From Polynucleobacter necessarius (GTDB taxonomy: Bacteria > Pseudomonadota > Gammaproteobacteria > Burkholderiales > Burkholderiaceae), in assembly GCF_900095185.1 (NCBI RefSeq), contig NZ_LT606948.1, forward strand, positions 62,001-126,000: 64,000 nucleotides of DNA, given 5' to 3'. This document shows, piece by piece, positions 1 to 10,925 of the stretch (position 1 is the first letter of the stretch; the number at the start of each line of letters is the position of its first letter). The notes under the pieces are model-generated. The model saw nothing but the letters and a program-made list of their open reading frames with translations. It was not told the origin of the DNA and did no database searches. A program made the position numbers and the translations under genes.

Positions 1-2
1 AT

Positions 3-419
3 GCAATGCGTGACCCACTCCTTAAAGAAATTGCTGCTTCAAGCGAAAAAATCACTTCACTATATGAGGCTCGCGAATTTGCTAAAGCATTGCGCACAGT
101 GATGGAGCTAGCGGATAAGGTCAATGGCTTTGTTGATGAAAATAAACCCTGGGAAATTGCCAAGGATTCAGAACGTGAAGCAGACTTACAATGGGTGTGC
201 AGTATTACCCTGGAAGCTTTTAGGATGCTGAGTCTTTATCTGAAACCGGTCATTCCTCAGGTCGCTAATGGCGTAGAAGAATTCCTATCGCTACCTCCTT
301 TGAGCTGGGCCGATGTCACTTCACCGCTTTCCAGTAAGACCCCAATTAAACCCTATAAACATCTCATGACTCGAGTAGAAGCCCCGCAAATTGAGGCTTT
401 GCTGGCAGCAAACTTGTAA
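3..419 (+). CDS. metG: Methionyl-tRNA synthetase, C-terminal part (cut by window edge)
   Basis: The reading frame is open from the window edge, so only the last ~138 residues are present. They match the alpha-helical anticodon-binding domain of class I MetRS: a stretch containing VDENKPWEIAK is followed by a helix with LKPVIPQVANGVEEFL. The enzyme charges tRNA(Met) in the cytoplasm. The catalytic HIGH and KMSKS motifs would lie upstream, outside the window. No C-terminal tRNA-binding (Arc1p-like) appendix follows; the protein ends 17 residues after the YKHLMTRVE segment, as in the shorter MetRS forms. The frame is undamaged here. Confidence 0.85.
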   Translation, partial: AMRDPLLKEIAASSEKITSLYEAREFAKALRTVMELADKVNGFVDENKPWEIAKDSEREADLQWVCSITLEAFRMLSLYLKPVIPQVANGVEEFLSLPPLSWADVTSPLSSKTPIKPYKHLMTRVEAPQIEALLAANL

Positions 420-514
420 AAAGTAGCTCAAAAAGCACCTATAATGAGGGTTGTAGTCCCTAGATAACTTTTCCGTATTATTTTCATAATTTATTGAGTA
501 TTTTAGGAAAAACT

Positions 515-695
515 ATGGCAAGATATCAATCTGAATTCACTCAGTTCTTAACTGAACTCAAAAATGAGAAACCCCATCTGGAGGCTGAACAGCAAGCCGG
601 TCGAGCCCTCCTTTGGGATAAGGAACCATTGAGCGTTGAAGATCAATGCCGGGCAAAAGCCGCAAAACTCAAGCAACGCGCCTACGTCTATTCGA

Positions 696-703
<8 letters not shown>
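515..703 (+). CDS. DUF3460 family small protein
   Basis: A 62-residue protein starting MARYQSEFTQFL, typical of the short DUF3460 family found almost only in Betaproteobacteria, often just upstream of scpA. Function is unknown. It is hydrophilic and lacks a signal peptide or membrane segment, so it is probably cytoplasmic. I chose the ATG at 515 rather than the in-frame TTG at 494 because an AGGA ribosome-binding site lies about 8 bases upstream of the ATG. Its end overlaps the start of scpA by 8 bases, implying translational coupling. A TATAAT at 440-445 could be the -10 box of this operon, but I see no good -35. Confidence 0.8.
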
Positions 704-2350
<1,647 letters not shown>

Positions 2351-2365
2351 TCTCTAGCCCCACCC

Positions 2366-2890
2366 TTAGAGGGTGAAGAATTGCCCTACCGCTAAGTTCA
2401 ACTCTTTCGCTAATTCGGCACCAGGCACTTTACCCGCAGTGCCTTTAGCCTTGAGAACTTCAATTTGCCCACCATGACAGGCTACAAAGAAAGAATTGAG
2501 CGTAGCAGGAATATTATCACCCATGTTGTTGGCGCCTGCAGATACCCAATCCATCAATCCAGGAATTGGAGACAGAGTCACGAAGGTCTTGAAATTAGGG
2601 AATTCTGCATGCAACTGCTCAGCGACTCTCGCTTGATAAGAAAATTACCCATCGAGACACCACGAAGACCGGATTTGCAGTTGCTAATTGAGCAGAACAC
2701 GGCAACTTTATATTGTGATGGCCGATCAACCGTCTCCGCTTTTTTGTCGACTAGGGGCGTAATGACCGTTGGGATCTCAGGCAGCAAAACCACCTCAACG
2801 AAGATTAATGGCTCACTTGGAAGATGTGTTGATCTTTTGCTAGCTTTTCGAGCATGCAATCTTTTCAAAAATGAAGAGCGACAAATACTG
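2366..2890 (-). pseudogene. Malonyl-CoA decarboxylase remnant
   Basis: Two overlapping frames on the minus strand together read EPLIFVEVVLLPEIPTVI, then SISNCKSGLRGVSMGNFLIK, then HAEFPNFKTFVTLSPIPGLMDWV, a characteristic order for the catalytic domain of malonyl-CoA decarboxylase. This enzyme converts malonyl-CoA to acetyl-CoA and CO2. The N-terminal helical domain is absent, a frameshift lies near 2600, and the last ~45 residues do not fit the family well. It is a fragment of a ~450-residue enzyme. A broken LysR gene lies upstream in the same orientation; the original relationship cannot be told. Confidence 0.7.
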
Positions 2891-2988
2891 ACGCTTTAAA
2901 TGTATTACTCGAAACAGCCAAAATCAATTAAGCTAAACGAATAAACGTTAACCAAAGGTTAACTATTACCTTTAAAGCTTAGGTTTTA

Positions 2989-3520
2989 TCAGAGGTTATT
3001 GCGACGCAACATACGGGCTTCAGCCGCTAAGGCCAAAATATTGGGAGTAAATTCGTTAGCTTTAAGGTGCAAGAGCCCGATGCGCTGGATCACCTGATAC
3101 TTAGGTAATAAGGGGGTAAATTCAATAACATTCCCCATCAATGCCTTGACTCTGCCAGGCAACAATGAGCGCCCCAGTTCGCCAGACACCATTTTCATCA
3201 AAGAAAAGATATCTCCAACTTTCATCACCACATTTGGTTTGAAGCCAGCCAACTGAAAGGCCTCATAAAAACCCGAGGTAGTCGCAAATCCATCTTGAAG
3301 AGTTAAGAATTTCTCTCCCTTATAGTCAGATAAATCAATCTCCGCTTAAAGAGCGCTTAGCACTCTTTGATGAAGCCAAAAATAATTGATCCTCAAAAAG
3401 CGACACTACTTGCACCCCATCGGGAAGATCCTGCGATGGCACCGCGATGACTACTGCATCCACACTAGAGCAGCGAATTGCTAACTTTCGCAGCGTAACT
3501 TCGTCATTAAGCATGGGCAA
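2989..3520 (-). pseudogene. LysR-family regulator, effector-binding domain remnant
   Basis: Two frames give the C-terminal substrate-binding domain of a LysR regulator: LRKLAIRCSSVDAVVIAVP and DLPDGVQVVSLFEDQLFLASS, then after a frameshift near 3335 GFYEAFQLAGFKPNVVMKVGDIFSLMKMVSGELG and LLPGRVKALMG. The N-terminal helix-turn-helix is missing, and the fragment begins right behind the 3' end of lgt. It cannot bind DNA as it stands. It may have controlled the malonyl-CoA decarboxylase locus next to it; that is a guess from position only. Confidence 0.72.
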
Positions 3521-3521
3521 A

Positions 3522-4310
3522 TTATTGGCGCTTCGATTGATAAGACGTCATCAGGTAGATACCAAACACAATCATGGGTACACATAACCATTGCCCCATC
3601 GAGAGACCGAGGCCGAGAAGACCCAAAAAAGCATCTGGTTCACGCGCATACTCAGCAAGGAAGCGGCAAATACCGTAGCCCAGCAAGAAGAATCCGGATA
3701 CTTGACCCACTCGTCTTGGCTTACCAGCATAAATCCAGATAGCAATCCCGAGCAATACACCCTCACCTAGCAATTGGTAAATCTGTGAGGGATGACGTGG
3801 TACTGAATCTACGAGCGGAAATACCATTGCCCAAGGAAGATCGGTAGGCCTACCCCACAACTCGCCACTAATAAAATTCCCTAGTCGGCCAAACGCCAAA
3901 CCAAAGGGAACCAGTGGTGCAACTAAATCACTCACGACAAAAAATGTTGTTTTGCATTTTTTGGCAAACCAATAAAGCGCTACCAGAACCCCTAGCAAGC
4001 CGCCATGAAAAGACATGCCACCTTCCCAAATTTTAAAAATACTGAGGGGATGAGATAAGTAAAAGTCGGGCATATAAAACAAGGTGTAGCCTAAACGACC
4101 ACCAATCACCACCCCTAATACGCCGGCAAAGAGCAGGTCTTCAAGATCTTTGTATGTCCAGCCTAATGCTTGATAACGCGGAGTCCGAATACGCAGTCGA
4201 CCCAAAAGCAAAAATTGCACGAAGGCCATGAGATACATCAATCCATACCAATGAATTGCAAAGGATCCAATGCGACTCGCGGCAGGGTCAAACTGGGGAT
4301 GAATCAACAT
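3522..4310 (-). CDS. lgt: Prolipoprotein diacylglyceryl transferase
   Basis: Lgt transfers diacylglyceryl from phosphatidylglycerol to the lipobox cysteine of prolipoproteins at the inner membrane, the first step of lipoprotein maturation. The 262 residues form about seven membrane helices. Family motifs are clear: HWYGLMYL near residue 20, [10 protein letters not shown] near 85, the signature [20 protein letters not shown] near 145, and [12 protein letters not shown]. Length is normal and the frame intact. It is preceded by holC with a 5-base gap, so the two are probably co-transcribed. Its 3' end directly abuts the LysR remnant. Confidence 0.95.
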   Translation of the reverse strand: MLIHPQFDPAASRIGSFAIHWYGLMYLMAFVQFLLLGRLRIRTPRYQALGWTYKDLEDLLFAGVLGVVIGGRLGYTLFYMPDFYLSHPLSIFKIWEGGMSFHGGLLGVLVALYWFAKKCKTTFFVVSDLVAPLVPFGLAFGRLGNFISGELWGRPTDLPWAMVFPLVDSVPRHPSQIYQLLGEGVLLGIAIWIYAGKPRRVGQVSGFFLLGYGICRFLAEYAREPDAFLGLLGLGLSMGQWLCVPMIVFGIYLMTSYQSKRQ

Positions 4311-4315
4311 AAATA

Positions 4316-4780
4316 CTAACGTTTTGATTGGTCAAAATTATGCAACTCATGACCCAGTTCACGATAGGCTTTATAGCGATCTCGCCCGGCTAGACGCTCA
4401 GCCTCATTGATAGTAACTACCTCAACAATTCTGGGAAAGCGTGCCAATAGTGCAGAGACATCTGCTGGCATACGCATTCCTATATGGATCAAGATATCTG
4501 CGTGCGGGATATGATCGAAGGCTGATGAAGCAAAGTCATCAGTCAAAATAATTGGCGTCTCTGCAGCAGCCTCATCTTCTATAAAACAATGTGGGAAGAA
4601 GTCCGTAGCACTAAATGACCAAAGTAACTCGTTTAACTTTTGTAGATCAGCCTTCTCGCCCACCATCACAATGTTACGCACTGGTTCACCTTCAGGCGAA
4701 GTACTCCATATCTTGCGAGTGAGACGGCACACATACTCCAGCTTGTCGCTGACATTGCTATGAAAATCAATGCGAGCCAT
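4316..4780 (-). CDS. holC: DNA polymerase III chi subunit
   Basis: HolC links the clamp-loader psi subunit to single-strand-binding protein during replication. The 154-residue protein begins [10 protein letters not shown] and shows the chi fold pattern: [14 protein letters not shown], then [28 protein letters not shown] and TPIILTDD. The C-terminal extension [13 protein letters not shown] is typical of betaproteobacterial HolC. It lies between pepA and lgt on the same strand, 29 bases after pepA. The pepA-holC order is widespread in Proteobacteria. Confidence 0.9.
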   Translation of the reverse strand: MARIDFHSNVSDKLEYVCRLTRKIWSTSPEGEPVRNIVMVGEKADLQKLNELLWSFSATDFFPHCFIEDEAAAETPIILTDDFASSAFDHIPHADILIHIGMRMPADVSALLARFPRIVEVVTINEAERLAGRDRYKAYRELGHELHNFDQSKR

Positions 4781-4809
4781 CTAACAGTTGCCTAAATCGT
4801 TATCTGTAT

Positions 4810-6420
4810 TTACTTGCGTTCAAGCAAGAAGTTCACCAGCAAGGGTACGGGTCTGCCAGTTGAGCCTTTAGCAGCACCATTCTTCCAAGCAGTTCCCGCG
4901 ATATCTAAGTGAGCCCATTTATATTGCTCTGTAAAGCGCGACAAGAAACACGCTGCAGTGACACTACCTGCTGGGCGTCCACCGATATTAGCCACATCAG
5001 CAAAATTCGATTTCAGTTGCTCGTGATAGGCGGCATCTAAAGGTAGACGCCATACCGTATCCAAAGAGGCATGACCCGCCTTCGTGAGCTCATTAACTAA
5101 ACCCTCATCATCAGAAAACAATCCGCTGTGAACATGGCCTAGAGCAATGATGCAAGCACCTGTTAAAGTGGCGACGTCAATCACAGCAGCAGGCTTAAAG
5201 CGTTCAACATAAGTCAGTGCATCACACAAAATTAAGCGGCCTTCTGCATCCGTATTCAAAATCTCAATGGTTTGCCCAGACATGCTCTTGACGATATCGC
5301 CAGGACGACTTGCACGGCCAGATGGCATGTTTTCACAAGTAGGCACGACACCAATGACATTCTTTTTAAGTTTCATGAGAGAAACGGAATACATTGTGCC
5401 AATCACAGAAGCGGCACCACACATGTCGTACTTCATTTCGTCCATGGCTTCTCCAGGCTTTAGAGAGATGCCACCTGCATCAAAAGTAATCCCTTTGCCA
5501 ACCAAAACAATTGGCGCCTCACCCGTTTTACCGCCTTGATGGCGCATGACAATAAATTGCGGCGGAGTTTCTGAACCCTTAGCAACCGATAAGAAAGCAC
5601 CCATACCCAAGGCCTCAATCTGCTTGAGCCCAAGAACTTCAACCTGAAGGCCAGTTTTTTTACTGAGACCCTGTGCAATCTTACCCAAATAAGTTGGCGT
5701 GCAAATATTCGGTGGCAAATTACCCAAATCTTTTGCCAGGTGCATCCCCTCAACCATCGCCACACCCTGCTCCACAGCAGCTTTCAGCTCTTTGGCACAG
5801 GCGTTGTTACCAGCAAACACTAAATTTTTAAATTTATCCGCTTTGTCTTTGGCTTTAAATTTCATTGTTGGCTGACGTACGCCAAAACAATAAGCTTGAT
5901 CGCCTGCATATTGAACTATTAAACGCACCTCTTCAGCAATGAAGTCCGCATTGTGGGATAGCGCAAAACTGGGGGTAAACCAAAGTGCATTTTCAATCGA
6001 TCCGCCACTAAGCGCTTTTAACGCAGCGCGAGCTACTTTTGAAAAAATAGTCAAAGTCCGCTCACTCGCAAGATGTATATCACCCAAACAAACTAACAAG
6101 ACGCGTTTAGCTTTAACCCCGTTTACGGCCCAAGCTTTTTCTGCTCGCAACATACATATCGAAGCCTGCTTGGAATCCAAATCACCAACGACATTGGCAT
6201 GATTAACTGAGCCATCGAGAAATTGGTCTAACTCTGACAAAAATCCCACCTTAGTTTTGGCGCCCTTAGCGCCAGAGAAACCATCAAAATCCGCTTGAGA
6301 ATAGCCAAGAACTAAACAATTGGTGCTATGACTCAGTAATAATTTAAGGCTAGATTTCTGGAGTTTTGCACTTTGCAGGTCGGCTTGAGGGAAAATCTTA
6401 GTATTAAATTGAATTGTCAT
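4810..6420 (-). CDS. pepA: Leucyl aminopeptidase (M17, cytosol aminopeptidase)
   Basis: A hexameric two-metal aminopeptidase that removes N-terminal residues in the cytoplasm; in some bacteria it also binds DNA and helps Xer recombination. The 536 residues comprise the variable N-terminal domain and an intact C-terminal catalytic domain: GKGITFDAGGISLKPGEAM (Lys and Asp ligands), MKYDMCGAASV, and the M17 signature NTDAEGRL. It is some 30 residues longer than the E. coli protein, mostly N-terminal. It heads a minus-strand unit with holC and lgt. The 157-base gap to the divergent lptF must carry both promoters; I see no convincing boxes. Confidence 0.95.
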   Translation of the reverse strand: MTIQFNTKIFPQADLQSAKLQKSSLKLLLSHSTNCLVLGYSQADFDGFSGAKGAKTKVGFLSELDQFLDGSVNHANVVGDLDSKQASICMLRAEKAWAVNGVKAKRVLLVCLGDIHLASERTLTIFSKVARAALKALSGGSIENALWFTPSFALSHNADFIAEEVRLIVQYAGDQAYCFGVRQPTMKFKAKDKADKFKNLVFAGNNACAKELKAAVEQGVAMVEGMHLAKDLGNLPPNICTPTYLGKIAQGLSKKTGLQVEVLGLKQIEALGMGAFLSVAKGSETPPQFIVMRHQGGKTGEAPIVLVGKGITFDAGGISLKPGEAMDEMKYDMCGAASVIGTMYSVSLMKLKKNVIGVVPTCENMPSGRASRPGDIVKSMSGQTIEILNTDAEGRLILCDALTYVERFKPAAVIDVATLTGACIIALGHVHSGLFSDDEGLVNELTKAGHASLDTVWRLPLDAAYHEQLKSNFADVANIGGRPAGSVTAACFLSRFTEQYKWAHLDIAGTAWKNGAAKGSTGRPVPLLVNFLLERK

Positions 6421-6577
6421 AATCTATTACAGTGTTTTGGTCGATTCAAAGAGGGGTAGACACGAATTAAGGTCATTTATCCATTATCCTCCGACATGAG
6501 AATAACTTCCCTTATCGGTTCCAATATAAGCCAATTATCAACCTCAATAACCTAACCCATCCAGAACCTTATCTCTC

Positions 6578-7693
6578 ATGATTTTTAAACAGGCCCTTCG
6601 CCGTGAACTCAGCTTTACAACTGGCGGGGTCTTTTTGGTCTTAGTCACCATCATGGTGACCACTTTAGTGATCCGTATTTTGGGCTATGCCGCTAATGGC
6701 TCAGTCAACCCAGAAGATGCGCTCGTTTTAATTGCTCTAGCCACTCTAGGTTATCTCGCAGTACTTTTAACAGTATCTTTGTTTGTCGCAACCCTCATTG
6801 TTTTAGTACGCTGGTATAAAGATTCAGAAATGATTGTGTGGTTTGCGAGTGGCTTGAGTGTTACCAATCTCATTCGCCCAATTCTACAATTTGCCACACC
6901 CCTCATCCTCATCATTGCTTTGCTCGCACTATTTGTGTGGCCTTGGGCAAATCGAGAATCCACACTTATTAGTCAGCGCTTTCAGCAAAGGGATGACCTT
7001 TCCATGGTGAGTGCTGGACAATTTCAAGAGTCTGCAAAAGCCGAGCGGGTCTTTTTTATTGAAGAACTTGACGTTGATAAAAGCGAAGTAAAAAATATCT
7101 TCGTGGCCGACTCTAAAAATGGTCGTCTGAGCATTGCCGTTTCATCCACCGGCTACATCGAAAACGCAGCAGGCGGCGAGAAATCGATTGTGCTCCATAA
7201 CGGTAGACGCTACGAGGGATATCCTACAGAGCCTGATTTTAGGATTCTCGAATTTAACGAGTACAGCACCAAGATTCGCAGTAAAGATGCTTTAGCGCCG
7301 GCGCCACGTGACCGCGAAAAAACAGTCAATGAATTATTGGATGACCCTAATCCTGCGGCCATTAATCCCAACCGTGCCGAACTACTCTGGCGAATTGGAT
7401 TGCCATTGATGGCCTTGGGCTTAGTGCTCATTGCCATCCCGCTAGCATATGTCAATCCTCGCCTTGGTAATTACACCGCCATGTTTTATGCGGTACTGAT
7501 TTATCTCATCTACAGCAACCTTCTGAATCTCACCCAGAATTTTGTCTCTCAAGGCAAGATTAGTGTGTTTGTGGCGATCTGGCCAATTCATTTACTTGCG
7601 CTCTTGATTGCAACCATCTTGATTCGCAACCGTATTAATTCTTCCTTGAAGTGGTGGCGCCGTCAACTGCCTGCCGCAATGACCCGTAAATGA
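6578..7693 (+). CDS. lptF: LPS export ABC transporter permease LptF
   Basis: LptF and LptG form the membrane channel of the LptB2FG complex, which extracts lipopolysaccharide from the inner membrane and feeds it to LptC. The 371 residues begin MIFKQALRRELS, show three N-terminal membrane helices (about residues 15-40, 50-78, 98-120), a periplasmic beta-jellyroll (~130-265) and three C-terminal helices (~275-355). The first gene of a pair, it overlaps lptG by 4 bases (ATGA). It is divergent from pepA, an arrangement widespread in Gammaproteobacteria and Betaproteobacteria. Confidence 0.95.
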   Translation: MIFKQALRRELSFTTGGVFLVLVTIMVTTLVIRILGYAANGSVNPEDALVLIALATLGYLAVLLTVSLFVATLIVLVRWYKDSEMIVWFASGLSVTNLIRPILQFATPLILIIALLALFVWPWANRESTLISQRFQQRDDLSMVSAGQFQESAKAERVFFIEELDVDKSEVKNIFVADSKNGRLSIAVSSTGYIENAAGGEKSIVLHNGRRYEGYPTEPDFRILEFNEYSTKIRSKDALAPAPRDREKTVNELLDDPNPAAINPNRAELLWRIGLPLMALGLVLIAIPLAYVNPRLGNYTAMFYAVLIYLIYSNLLNLTQNFVSQGKISVFVAIWPIHLLALLIATILIRNRINSSLKWWRRQLPAAMTRK

Positions 7694-8844
7694 AGCTCCT
7701 TTTCCCCTTTATCTACGAGCGCTATTTAGCTAAGCAAATTTATGTAGCTTTTAGCTTCATCTTATTTGCCTTAGTAGCTTTATTTTTATTCTTTGACATA
7801 TTGACTGAGCTTGGCGCAGTGCAAGGTGCATATACACTTCCCTTAGCACTACTCCATGTTGTCCTTAAAGCTCCTAGCCGTATCTCTGAAATCATTCCCA
7901 TTGCAGGCTTAATCGGCAGTATTTATGTTTTTGCCATGCTCGCCAGTCAATCAGAATTCACCATCTTGCGCATCGCAGGTCTGGATGTTAAGCGAGATCT
8001 AATCACTCTTACCAAAATCTCACTGCCTCTGATTGTGCTCACACTCATCGTAAGCGAGTGGATTGGTCCTTATACCGAAGCAAAGTCAGATCAAATTCGG
8101 ATGAAGGCGCTGGGCTCAGCCTATTCTTCCCAGTTTAGAACGGGAGTATGGGTAAAAGATCGTTTACGCGATGAAGATGGCAGTGGGCCTGTTCGTCCTG
8201 GTGTGCGCTATGTCAACGTTGGAAAAATTGACAAAGATAATGCAATTCACAATATTCGGATGTATGAATTTAATGACTCTTACCACCTGCTCTCGATTCG
8301 CAATGCATCTTCAGGGTATTTTGACGAGAGTGGCGTTTGGGTCTTAAACGATGTGGTCGAAACTCGCTTTAAAGCAACAAAACAGTCGGATCCTCTGAAC
8401 CCAGTATTTTCCACACAAACTCTCAAGCATCCTATGCTGACTCTGGAATCAGAAGTCACGCCCCAAATTTTGAGCGTGTTATTGATAAGTCCTGAAAAAA
8501 TGTCTATTGTCAGTTTGGGTCGCTTCATCTCTCACCTTCGTGATAACAAGCAAGACGTTCAGCGACATTCGATCGCATTTTGGAAAAAAATTATTTACCC
8601 GTTCACAATATTTGTAATGCTGATACTTGCACTGCCATTCGCCTATTTGAAGGTGCGCGCCAGAAGCGTTGGAATTAAGGTGTTTGGCGGCATTATGCTT
8701 GGCATGAGCTTTCAGCTGTTTAATTCGCTGTTCTCAAATGTGGGACTTTTGGGCTCTTGGCCAGCGTTGATCACTGCCTTAGCGTCACCCTTACTGTATT
8801 TCCTTTTGGCATTGATTGGTTTGCGCTGGGTCTCTAAGGCCTAA
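7690..8844 (+). CDS. lptG: LPS export ABC transporter permease LptG
   Basis: The partner permease of LptF. The 384 residues have the same layout: helices at about 13-38, 60-82 and 98-120, a periplasmic domain to ~280, and helices at ~295-318, 328-348 and 355-380. Conserved features include the N-terminal IYERYLAKQIY and the coupling segment SEFTILRIAG after the second helix, which contacts the LptB ATPase. Translationally coupled to lptF by the ATGA overlap. The ATPase LptB is not in this window. Confidence 0.95.
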   Translation: MKLLFPFIYERYLAKQIYVAFSFILFALVALFLFFDILTELGAVQGAYTLPLALLHVVLKAPSRISEIIPIAGLIGSIYVFAMLASQSEFTILRIAGLDVKRDLITLTKISLPLIVLTLIVSEWIGPYTEAKSDQIRMKALGSAYSSQFRTGVWVKDRLRDEDGSGPVRPGVRYVNVGKIDKDNAIHNIRMYEFNDSYHLLSIRNASSGYFDESGVWVLNDVVETRFKATKQSDPLNPVFSTQTLKHPMLTLESEVTPQILSVLLISPEKMSIVSLGRFISHLRDNKQDVQRHSIAFWKKIIYPFTIFVMLILALPFAYLKVRARSVGIKVFGGIMLGMSFQLFNSLFSNVGLLGSWPALITALASPLLYFLLALIGLRWVSKA

Positions 8845-8882
8845 TATCTAAAAATCATTTAGAATTTGATTCCTATAACATA

Positions 8883-8894
8883 GTATATATATAC
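8883..8894. promoter_or_regulatory. 12-bp perfect palindrome before cysB
   Basis: GTATATATATAC lies 10 bases before the cysB start codon and just before its AGGA ribosome-binding site. It may be part of the promoter or an autoregulatory site. Only the sequence itself supports this. Confidence 0.35.
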
Positions 8895-8904
8895 AGGAAT
8901 CCTT

Positions 8905-9846
8905 ATGAATCTTCATCAATTTCGCTTTGTTCGGGAAGCCGTTAGGCAAAACTTCAACCTCACCACCGCTGCAAAGGCGCTCTTTACCTCTCAGCCAGGT
9001 GTATCGAAGGCGATTATCGAACTCGAAGACGAATTAGGCGTCGAGATTTTCCGTCGCCACGGCAAGCGAATCCGCTGCTTAACTGAGCCCGGCAAACGCA
9101 TCTTCAGCTCAATTGAGCGCATTCTCGATGAAGTAGAAACCTTAAAAAGGGTTGGTAAAGATTTTGCAAGCCAAGATCAGGGTAGTTTTGCGATCGCTAC
9201 TACTCATACACAAGCGCGCTATGCGCTTCCTCAAGTACTCACCGAGTTTACGAAGCGTTTTCCAAAGGTCAAGGTAAGTATTCAGCAAGGTAGCCCTGGC
9301 CAAATTGCCGAACTACTCATACACGATCGTGCAGATATTGCAATTGCTACTGAAGGGATTGCCAACACTCCTGGAGTGCTTGCTTTACCAGGGTATCAAT
9401 GGCAACACGTCCTCATGGTGCCACTCAGCCACCCTCTTCTCAATCAGGCCACTCTGACATTGGAGGAGATCGCCAAGTATCCCATCATCACTTATGACAA
9501 AGCATTTGCAGGTCGCAGCAAAATAGATGCCGCCTTTGCGCCACGAAACATCACGCCAGAGATTATTTTGGAAGCCATTGATGCCGATGTAATCAAAACC
9601 TATGTAGAAACAGGAATGGGCATTGGTATTGTTGCTGGCCACGCATACGACCCCGATCGTGACCGCAATCTCAAAACGCTTCCCGCTGGACACTTATTCG
9701 GCAATAACGTCACCCATCTTGGCGTAAAGCAAGGAGCTTACTTACGCTCTTTTGTTTATACCTTCATTGAGCTCTTCTCACCTACACTTACGAAGAAAAT
9801 CGTTGAACAAGCTATGTCAAACGAAGCAGATTCTTATGAAATCTAA
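8905..9846 (+). CDS. cysB: CysB-type LysR regulator of sulfur metabolism
   Basis: A 313-residue LysR regulator beginning MNLHQFRFVREAVRQNFNLT, with the DNA-binding helix-turn-helix in the first 60 residues (AAKALFTSQPGVSKAIIELE). This N-terminus is distinctive for CysB/Cbl proteins, and the effector domain carries the ATTHTQARYALP segment that binds sulfate or acetylserine in CysB. It activates cysteine biosynthesis and sulfate uptake genes when reduced sulfur is scarce. Intact and of normal length. It starts 60 bases after lptG, with its own ribosome-binding site. Confidence 0.88.
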   Translation: MNLHQFRFVREAVRQNFNLTTAAKALFTSQPGVSKAIIELEDELGVEIFRRHGKRIRCLTEPGKRIFSSIERILDEVETLKRVGKDFASQDQGSFAIATTHTQARYALPQVLTEFTKRFPKVKVSIQQGSPGQIAELLIHDRADIAIATEGIANTPGVLALPGYQWQHVLMVPLSHPLLNQATLTLEEIAKYPIITYDKAFAGRSKIDAAFAPRNITPEIILEAIDADVIKTYVETGMGIGIVAGHAYDPDRDRNLKTLPAGHLFGNNVTHLGVKQGAYLRSFVYTFIELFSPTLTKKIVEQAMSNEADSYEI

Positions 9847-9905
9847 CCTAACAGGGCATTTGCTGGAGAGTGTATTGGGGATTACTAAAGACTAATATTC
9901 TTGGG

Positions 9906-9990
9906 TGGTGCCTCGGGGCGGACTCGAACCGCCACGCCTTGCGGCACCGGATTTTGAGTCCGGCACGTCTACCAATTCCATCACCGAGGC
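9906..9990 (-). tRNA. tRNA-Leu (anticodon CAA)
   Basis: On the minus strand the 5' acceptor GCCTCGG pairs with CCGAGGC, followed by A and an encoded CCA. The anticodon stem CCGGA/TCCGG encloses the loop CTCAAAA, giving anticodon CAA (reads UUG). A long variable arm (GTGCCGCAAGGCGT) marks a class II tRNA, and the T-loop GTTCGAGTC is canonical. It is convergent with cysB and divergent from yebC. Confidence 0.96.
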
Positions 9991-10142
9991 AGGTGATTGC
10001 AGTGGAAATTCTGCTGACTTTGATGCTTTGTTGCTGCTAAGACGTGAGAGTGTAACAAAAAATGCCTGCTTACCCCCTACCGCAGCCCTAGAACCCTTTA
10101 AAATGAGATCCTGTAGCAAGATTATTAAAAGGACTTACCAGT

Positions 10143-10862
10143 ATGGCTGGCCATTCGAAATGGGCAAATATTCAGCACCGTAAAGGTCGTCAAGACGAAA
10201 AACGCGGCAAGATTTGGACCAAGCTCATTAACGAAATTACCGTGGCTGCCAAACTGGGCGGTGGCGATGTTGCTACCAATCCCCGTTTACGCCTGGCAAT
10301 TGATAAAGCCAAAGATTCCAATATACCCAATGACAACGTGCAAAGAGCGATTCAACGCGGCACTGGCTCACTTGAGAGTGAGAACTACGAGGAGATACGT
10401 TACGAGGGTTATGGAATCAATGGCACTGCCATGATCGTCGATTGCTTAACCGATAACCGCACCCGTACCGTTGCTGAAGTTCGTCATGCCTTCAATAAAA
10501 ACGGAGGGAATATGGGTACGGAAGGTTCTGTTGCTTTTCTGTTTAAGCATTGCGGTCAAATGTTGTTTGCACCAGGCACAAGTGAAGGCCTACTAATGGA
10601 AGTAGCATTGGATGCTGGTGCCGAAGATATCATCACTCACGATGATGGCTCACTTGAGGTGTTATCCCCAGTTCCTGATTTTTCAAAAGTACAAGATGCG
10701 ATCAATAAGGCAGGGCTTAAGCCTGCACTAGCAACCGTCGCAATGCGTCCCGAAACTGAAATCGCCCTAGAGGGTGAGCAAGCAGAAAGTATGCAGAAGT
10801 TGTTGGATGCCCTAGAGAATCTCGATGATGTTCAAGAAGTATTTACTAACGCCGCACTTTAA
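10143..10862 (+). CDS. yebC: YebC/PmpR family (TACO1-like) protein
   Basis: The N-terminus [21 protein letters not shown] is the hallmark of the family, annotated as transcriptional regulators and more recently linked to translation of proline-rich stretches. The 239 residues include [20 protein letters not shown] (residues ~42-60) and the [23 protein letters not shown] signature. The protein is cytoplasmic. The start is fixed by the conserved N-terminus. It lies upstream of purD with a 63-base gap. In many bacteria yebC sits beside ruvC; here it neighbours purD, as in other Polynucleobacter-like genomes. Confidence 0.94.
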   Translation: MAGHSKWANIQHRKGRQDEKRGKIWTKLINEITVAAKLGGGDVATNPRLRLAIDKAKDSNIPNDNVQRAIQRGTGSLESENYEEIRYEGYGINGTAMIVDCLTDNRTRTVAEVRHAFNKNGGNMGTEGSVAFLFKHCGQMLFAPGTSEGLLMEVALDAGAEDIITHDDGSLEVLSPVPDFSKVQDAINKAGLKPALATVAMRPETEIALEGEQAESMQKLLDALENLDDVQEVFTNAAL

Positions 10863-10925
10863 TCATGAGTATTCATTTCTTTTAATGACACTTTCTTTAA
10901 TGCTAACTACAACAAATAACTGGTT

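Noticed and set aside
414..445. Promoter with TTGTAA and TATAAT after metG
   Set aside because: The spacer is 20 bases and the first box overlaps the metG stop; only the -10 is persuasive, so it is mentioned under the DUF3460 gene only.
5267..6202. Several 60-100 codon plus-strand frames inside pepA
   Set aside because: They are antisense shadows of a well-supported conserved gene.
9905..10183. 92-codon frame across tRNA-Leu
   Set aside because: The first third reads through the tRNA on the opposite strand; a known artefact in annotations.
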